A DNA stretch of 64,000 bases from Clostridia bacterium (GTDB lineage: Bacteria; Bacillota; Clostridia; Oscillospirales; CAG-272). The notes beneath the pieces were generated by a model, which did no database searches, had not been told where the DNA came from, and saw only the letters and a list, made by a program, of their open reading frames with translations. Of the stretch, positions 60,948 through 64,000 are shown one piece after another. Numbering within the stretch: the stretch's first letter is position 1; every line of letters begins with the position of its first letter. The stretch is from positions 18,791 through 82,790 of the forward strand of contig JAFQDK010000005.1 of assembly GCA_017399305.1 (NCBI GenBank). The letters run 5' to 3'. The translations under genes and the position numbers were made by a program.

Positions 60948-62662
60948 AGCTTATTATTGACGGCAAAACCGTAGAATCAGCAGAAGGCACTACCATTCTT
61001 GCTGCGGCAAAATCCGTAGGAATCAACATTCCCACACTCTGCTATTTTGAAAAAATCAATGACATCGGCGCATGCCGTGTATGCGTATGCGAGGTAAATG
61101 GATCTGACAAGCTCGTTGCCGCATGTAACACTGTTGTAAGCGAAGGCATCGAAGTTTATACAAATTCAGCACGTGTTCGTGCTGCCCGTAAGGTAAACGT
61201 AGAGCTTTTGCTCTCTGCACATAACTGCAACTGCGTTGCTTGTGTACGTAGCGGAAACTGTGCACTCCAGACTCTTGCAAATGACCTCAATGTACGCACT
61301 GTTCCTTACGAAACAAAGATTGCAAAGGATAAGTGGGAAGAAACACTTCCGCTTCAGCGTGATGCTTCCAAGTGCATTTCCTGTATGCGTTGCGTGAATG
61401 TATGCGATGAACTTCAGGGACTTTCTGTATGGGAAGTTAACGGCAGCGGTGCACACACTAAAGTTGCCGTTCGCGACGGACTTCGCATTGATGCGGCAGG
61501 TTGCGCATTCTGCGGTCAGTGTATCACTCACTGTCCTGTAGGCGCTCTTACTGCAAGAGACGATACCGACCGTGTGTTTGAAGCTATTGAGGATAGCGAA
61601 ACAATTACCGTTATGCAGATTGCTCCCGCAGTTCGCTCCGCATGGGCAGATGCTTTCGGAATCGCTGAAAACGTTGCAACCGAAAAGCGTATGGTTGCGG
61701 CGGCAAAGGCTCTCGGTGTTGATTATGTGTTTGACACTAACTTTGCGGCAGACCTCACCATTATGGAAGAGGCATCCGAGCTTATCGAGCGCATTACCAA
61801 GGGTAACGGTGCTATGCCGATGTTTACCTCTTGCTGCCCCGGCTGGGTTCGCTTTATGAGATATAAGTATCCCGAATTTGCTGATAATCTTTCAAGTGCA
61901 AAGAGTCCTCAGCAGATGTTCGGCGCAGTTGCAAAGACATATTTCGCAGAGAAAATGGGTATTGATCCCGCAAAGATTTGCTCTATTTCGGTAATGCCTT
62001 GTAGCTCCAAGAAGTATGAGAGCGATGTTCCCGAGGTTAATGCAACCGACAAGGACGTTGACGTTGTACTTACTACACGTGAGTTTGCAAGAATGCTCAA
62101 GGCTGACCATGTAAACGTAGCGGCACTTGATGAGGCAGAGTTTGATTCACCTCTTGGCACAGGCTCGGGCGCAGGCGTTATCTTCGGTGCAACCGGCGGC
62201 GTTATGGAGGCGGCTCTCCGCACTGCATACAATATGCTTACAGGCTCCAACCCCGATGCAGATGCTTTCAAGATAGTTCGCGGCAGCGAGGGTATCCGTG
62301 AGGCAGAGGTTAATGTTAACGGAACCACACTTCGTGCGGCAGTTGTAAGCGGACTTGCAAATGCAGGCAAGCTTCTTGATAATATCAAGAGCGGTAAGGC
62401 CAAGTATGACTTTGTTGAGGTTATGGCATGTCCCGGCGGTTGCGCAGGCGGCGGCGGACAGCCTATTGTAGACGGCATGGAGCTTGCGGCTTGCCGCGGT
62501 GAAAAGCTTTATGAGCTTGACAGTACAAATGCGCTGCGCTTCTCTCATGAGAATCCCGAAGTAAAGGCACTCTATAACGAGTACCTCGAAAAGCCTTTGT
62601 CACATAAAGCACATGAACTTCTCCATACCGAGCAGAAAAACTGGACAGTTGATGTAAAATAA
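60941..62662 (+). CDS. hydA: [FeFe] hydrogenase, modular, GltA-associated (A2-like)
   Basis: It encodes 573 residues; ATG 60941 overlaps the flavoprotein gene, RBS AAAGGAGG. The N-terminal 2Fe2S domain has CYFEKINDIGACRVCVCEV; a HNCNCVACVRSGNC segment (His/Cys 4Fe4S) and a two-cluster ferredoxin domain (CISCMRCVNVCDE, CAFCGQCITHCPVG) follow. The H-cluster domain carries all three signatures: TSCCPGWVRF (near 296), MPCSSKKYES (near 352) and MACPGGCAGGGGQP (near 496). The short C-terminal tail resembles the small-subunit region. The pair fits the glutamate-synthase-linked group of [FeFe] hydrogenases, whose function is poorly known; NADH-dependent H2 formation or a bifurcating role is possible. 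No HydC/NuoE subunit is adjacent. Confidence 0.93.
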   Translation: MVKLIIDGKTVESAEGTTILAAAKSVGINIPTLCYFEKINDIGACRVCVCEVNGSDKLVAACNTVVSEGIEVYTNSARVRAARKVNVELLLSAHNCNCVACVRSGNCALQTLANDLNVRTVPYETKIAKDKWEETLPLQRDASKCISCMRCVNVCDELQGLSVWEVNGSGAHTKVAVRDGLRIDAAGCAFCGQCITHCPVGALTARDDTDRVFEAIEDSETITVMQIAPAVRSAWADAFGIAENVATEKRMVAAAKALGVDYVFDTNFAADLTIMEEASELIERITKGNGAMPMFTSCCPGWVRFMRYKYPEFADNLSSAKSPQQMFGAVAKTYFAEKMGIDPAKICSISVMPCSSKKYESDVPEVNATDKDVDVVLTTREFARMLKADHVNVAALDEAEFDSPLGTGSGAGVIFGATGGVMEAALRTAYNMLTGSNPDADAFKIVRGSEGIREAEVNVNGTTLRAAVVSGLANAGKLLDNIKSGKAKYDFVEVMACPGGCAGGGGQPIVDGMELAACRGEKLYELDSTNALRFSHENPEVKALYNEYLEKPLSHKAHELLHTEQKNWTVDVK

Positions 62663-62664
62663 CA

Positions 62665-62699
62665 TAAAAAAACGCTGAGTATAACACTCACCGTTTTTT
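62665..62699. terminator. Terminator between hydA and the DUF4298 gene
   Basis: AAAAAACG-CTGAGT-ATAAC-ACTCAC-CGTTTTTT; usable from both directions. Confidence 0.82.
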
Positions 62700-62700
62700 G

Positions 62701-62949
62701 TTATTTGTCAAATTCCATTAACATGTTATATAACGCATCCTCGGATAAGACTCCGCGTTTTAAATTTTTGGGCAGTTTTCCGCGCTCGTCATATTCATAG
62801 TCAGAAAGCCACAACCCGCTTGCCATGTACTTGTCAAGCGCGCGCAACTTGCGATTAATAGTTTTTGAAAAAGTCTTAGCCGCACTTACCTCATCAAAAT
62901 ATCGCTCCATGCGGCATATTCGTTTTATTGTCAAATTGTTGTATCTCAT
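62701..62949 (-). CDS. DUF4298 small protein
   Basis: ATG 62949 follows CGGAGC on the reverse strand; upstream in-frame starts have no RBS. The 82 residues match the DUF4298 pattern: IKRICRMERYFDEV at the start, then a helical core, WLSDYEYDERGKLP and KRGVLSEDALYNML. The family is of unknown function and usually 80-100 residues, highly charged and cytoplasmic. There is no informative neighbour. Confidence 0.85.
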   Translation of the reverse strand: MRYNNLTIKRICRMERYFDEVSAAKTFSKTINRKLRALDKYMASGLWLSDYEYDERGKLPKNLKRGVLSEDALYNMLMEFDK

Positions 62950-63086
62950 AGTTTGCTCCGTATTTATTATGTGTTTATAATACCATAATTCTAGAAAAAA
63001 TACCAATATTTTAGATAAATGCTATGGAAAAAAGAATTAATATATGCTAAAATTAGTTATTATATGTAGACAAAGGGGATTCTAAA

Positions 63087-64000
63087 ATGAACATTAAGTT
63101 TTTTGCTAAGAATAAGGGGATCACTGTAGCAATCACTCTGGCACTTGTAATTGCTACATGGTGCGTTGCGGAACTTGTGAATATTCCTTTGTTTTTTGCA
63201 ACGTCTGCGATTTTTGTAATTGTGGCAGGTGTGTTGATTTCACTTGGGGATAGCACTATTGCAAAAGAAATAGAAGAACAGTCCATGACAAGCAGAGAAG
63301 AATTGCTTGAAAAACTTGAGCAGATTTCAAACGATGTGGCTACTTTTAAGAGTAGTATTGTTGATGCACTTGATATCGGTGTTAAGGGTATTATGACTTC
63401 GGTTGAGGATAGCGGCAATAGTATGTGCAGAAAGTTTGACGATGCTGAGAAAAACATTATCCATGCGCTTGATAAACTTGAAAAGTCAATCTCCGATAAT
63501 GCTATTGCATCCGAATCTGCTCGTGCCGAAAATAAAACAGCGATTATCAATGCAATCAGCGAAGCTCGTACGAACCTTAATAAGGCTGTTGCGGATAGCA
63601 AGGCTATGCTTGATAGCAAGGCTGAACAGATAAAGACAGGCATAAAAAAGGTTGCCGAGAGTGTTGAGAATATGCACGAGGAAACTGAGGAACAGATAGA
63701 ATCGATAATTCCTTCACTTACCACTGTTATGCTCAAAAATAGAAAAGAGCAGGCGGCGGTAATGGCAAAGATGAGCGATGATCTTACAAGCGTTGCGGCT
63801 TCTTTTGAAAATTCTGTGGAAGCATATCAGGAAATGGAGAACAGAATGGCATTGCTTGAACAGCAGAATGTACATCTCCAGCTTCTCACTACCGCTATCG
63901 GTACAATACGTGCAGATATTGCTGCTATCAATGAGGTTAATGGCTTTATAGATGAGCATAAGGCGGGACGCAAGATTAGAATTGTGCGCGACGATGAGCA
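63087..64000 (+). CDS. Membrane-anchored coiled-coil protein, 5' part (runs off the window)
   Basis: ATG 63087 follows AAAGGGG; the frame is open to the last base (304 residues seen). Two membrane segments lie near the N-terminus (about 11-29 and 34-52, NKGITVAITLALVIATW and FFATSAIFVIVAG). A long helical region rich in Glu, Ala, Lys and Asn with heptad spacing follows (about 55-300; EEQSMTSREELLEKLEQI, SARAENKTAIINAISEA). The layout resembles RmuC-like or chemoreceptor-like stalks, but no nuclease or signalling motif is visible in the part present. Function unknown. Confidence 0.75.
   Translation, partial: MNIKFFAKNKGITVAITLALVIATWCVAELVNIPLFFATSAIFVIVAGVLISLGDSTIAKEIEEQSMTSREELLEKLEQISNDVATFKSSIVDALDIGVKGIMTSVEDSGNSMCRKFDDAEKNIIHALDKLEKSISDNAIASESARAENKTAIINAISEARTNLNKAVADSKAMLDSKAEQIKTGIKKVAESVENMHEETEEQIESIIPSLTTVMLKNRKEQAAVMAKMSDDLTSVAASFENSVEAYQEMENRMALLEQQNVHLQLLTTAIGTIRADIAAINEVNGFIDEHKAGRKIRIVRDDE

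Overview
The window looks like a chromosome segment of an anaerobic, gut- or rumen-type member of the Clostridia (Bacillota). The evidence is secreted enzymes with dockerin or SLH anchors, a GltA-linked [FeFe] hydrogenase, formate-THF ligase, lysine and preQ1 riboswitches, AGGAGG-type ribosome binding sites, some TTG starts and the standard genetic code. I cannot name the genus. I see no rRNA, tRNA, CRISPR array, insertion sequence or intact prophage.

Layout. (1) 1-6919: a partial AraC-type regulator reads away from two GH3 glycosidases. The first is secreted, has a permuted domain order and carries a CBM, GLUG repeats and a dockerin. The second is canonical and cytoplasmic. (2) 6970-10838: a strong promoter and a lysine riboswitch with terminator precede a polar amino-acid ABC transporter made of a lipoprotein binding protein, a fused binding protein-permease and an ATPase. 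(3) 10839-16727: a LysR regulator, a secreted metallophosphoesterase with dockerin, a GLUG-repeat protein with dockerin, and a QueT transporter behind a preQ1-I riboswitch.

(4) 16875-41085 is the core of the window, a Gram-positive polysaccharide-degradation locus. It holds five paralogous proteins that join a repetitive beta-helix-like module to a GH43-type propeller. Two are SLH-anchored and three end in half-dockerins. With them are a sixth GH43 with a complete dockerin, a beta-helix 'stalk' protein, a cytoplasmic DUF6259-type protein and an unrelated PrsW protease. One of the five GH43 paralogues has lost three family-conserved active-site-region residues. No sugar transporter is present in the window, so import must be encoded elsewhere. 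The GH43 sequences suggest arabinose-containing polymers as substrate, which is inference.

(5) 41095-53594 is mostly housekeeping and envelope: formate-THF ligase, an M14 peptidase, a CBS-less MgtE, an AlaX editing protein, a CpsC/CpsD/CpsB-like phosphoregulatory trio with an extreme Tyr-Gly tail, an EamA exporter, a U32 protein, UppP, mini-RNase III and a Na/Pi symporter. (6) 53590-54640 is a decayed MuF/polyvalent-type phage protein fragment squeezed between two terminators. (7) 54671-58984: a flavodoxin-like reductase, an M18 aminopeptidase, a DNA glycosylase and a membrane-anchored TIR protein with a duplicated outer domain. (8) 59050-64000: a GltA-like flavoprotein plus [FeFe] hydrogenase pair, a DUF4298 protein and a partial membrane-anchored coiled-coil protein.

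The most promising unexplained items are the GH43/beta-helix/half-dockerin paralogue array with its degenerate member, the transmembrane TIR protein, the overlapping divergent palindromic promoter at 399-430, and the direct-repeat-bounded hairpin segment behind the lysine riboswitch.
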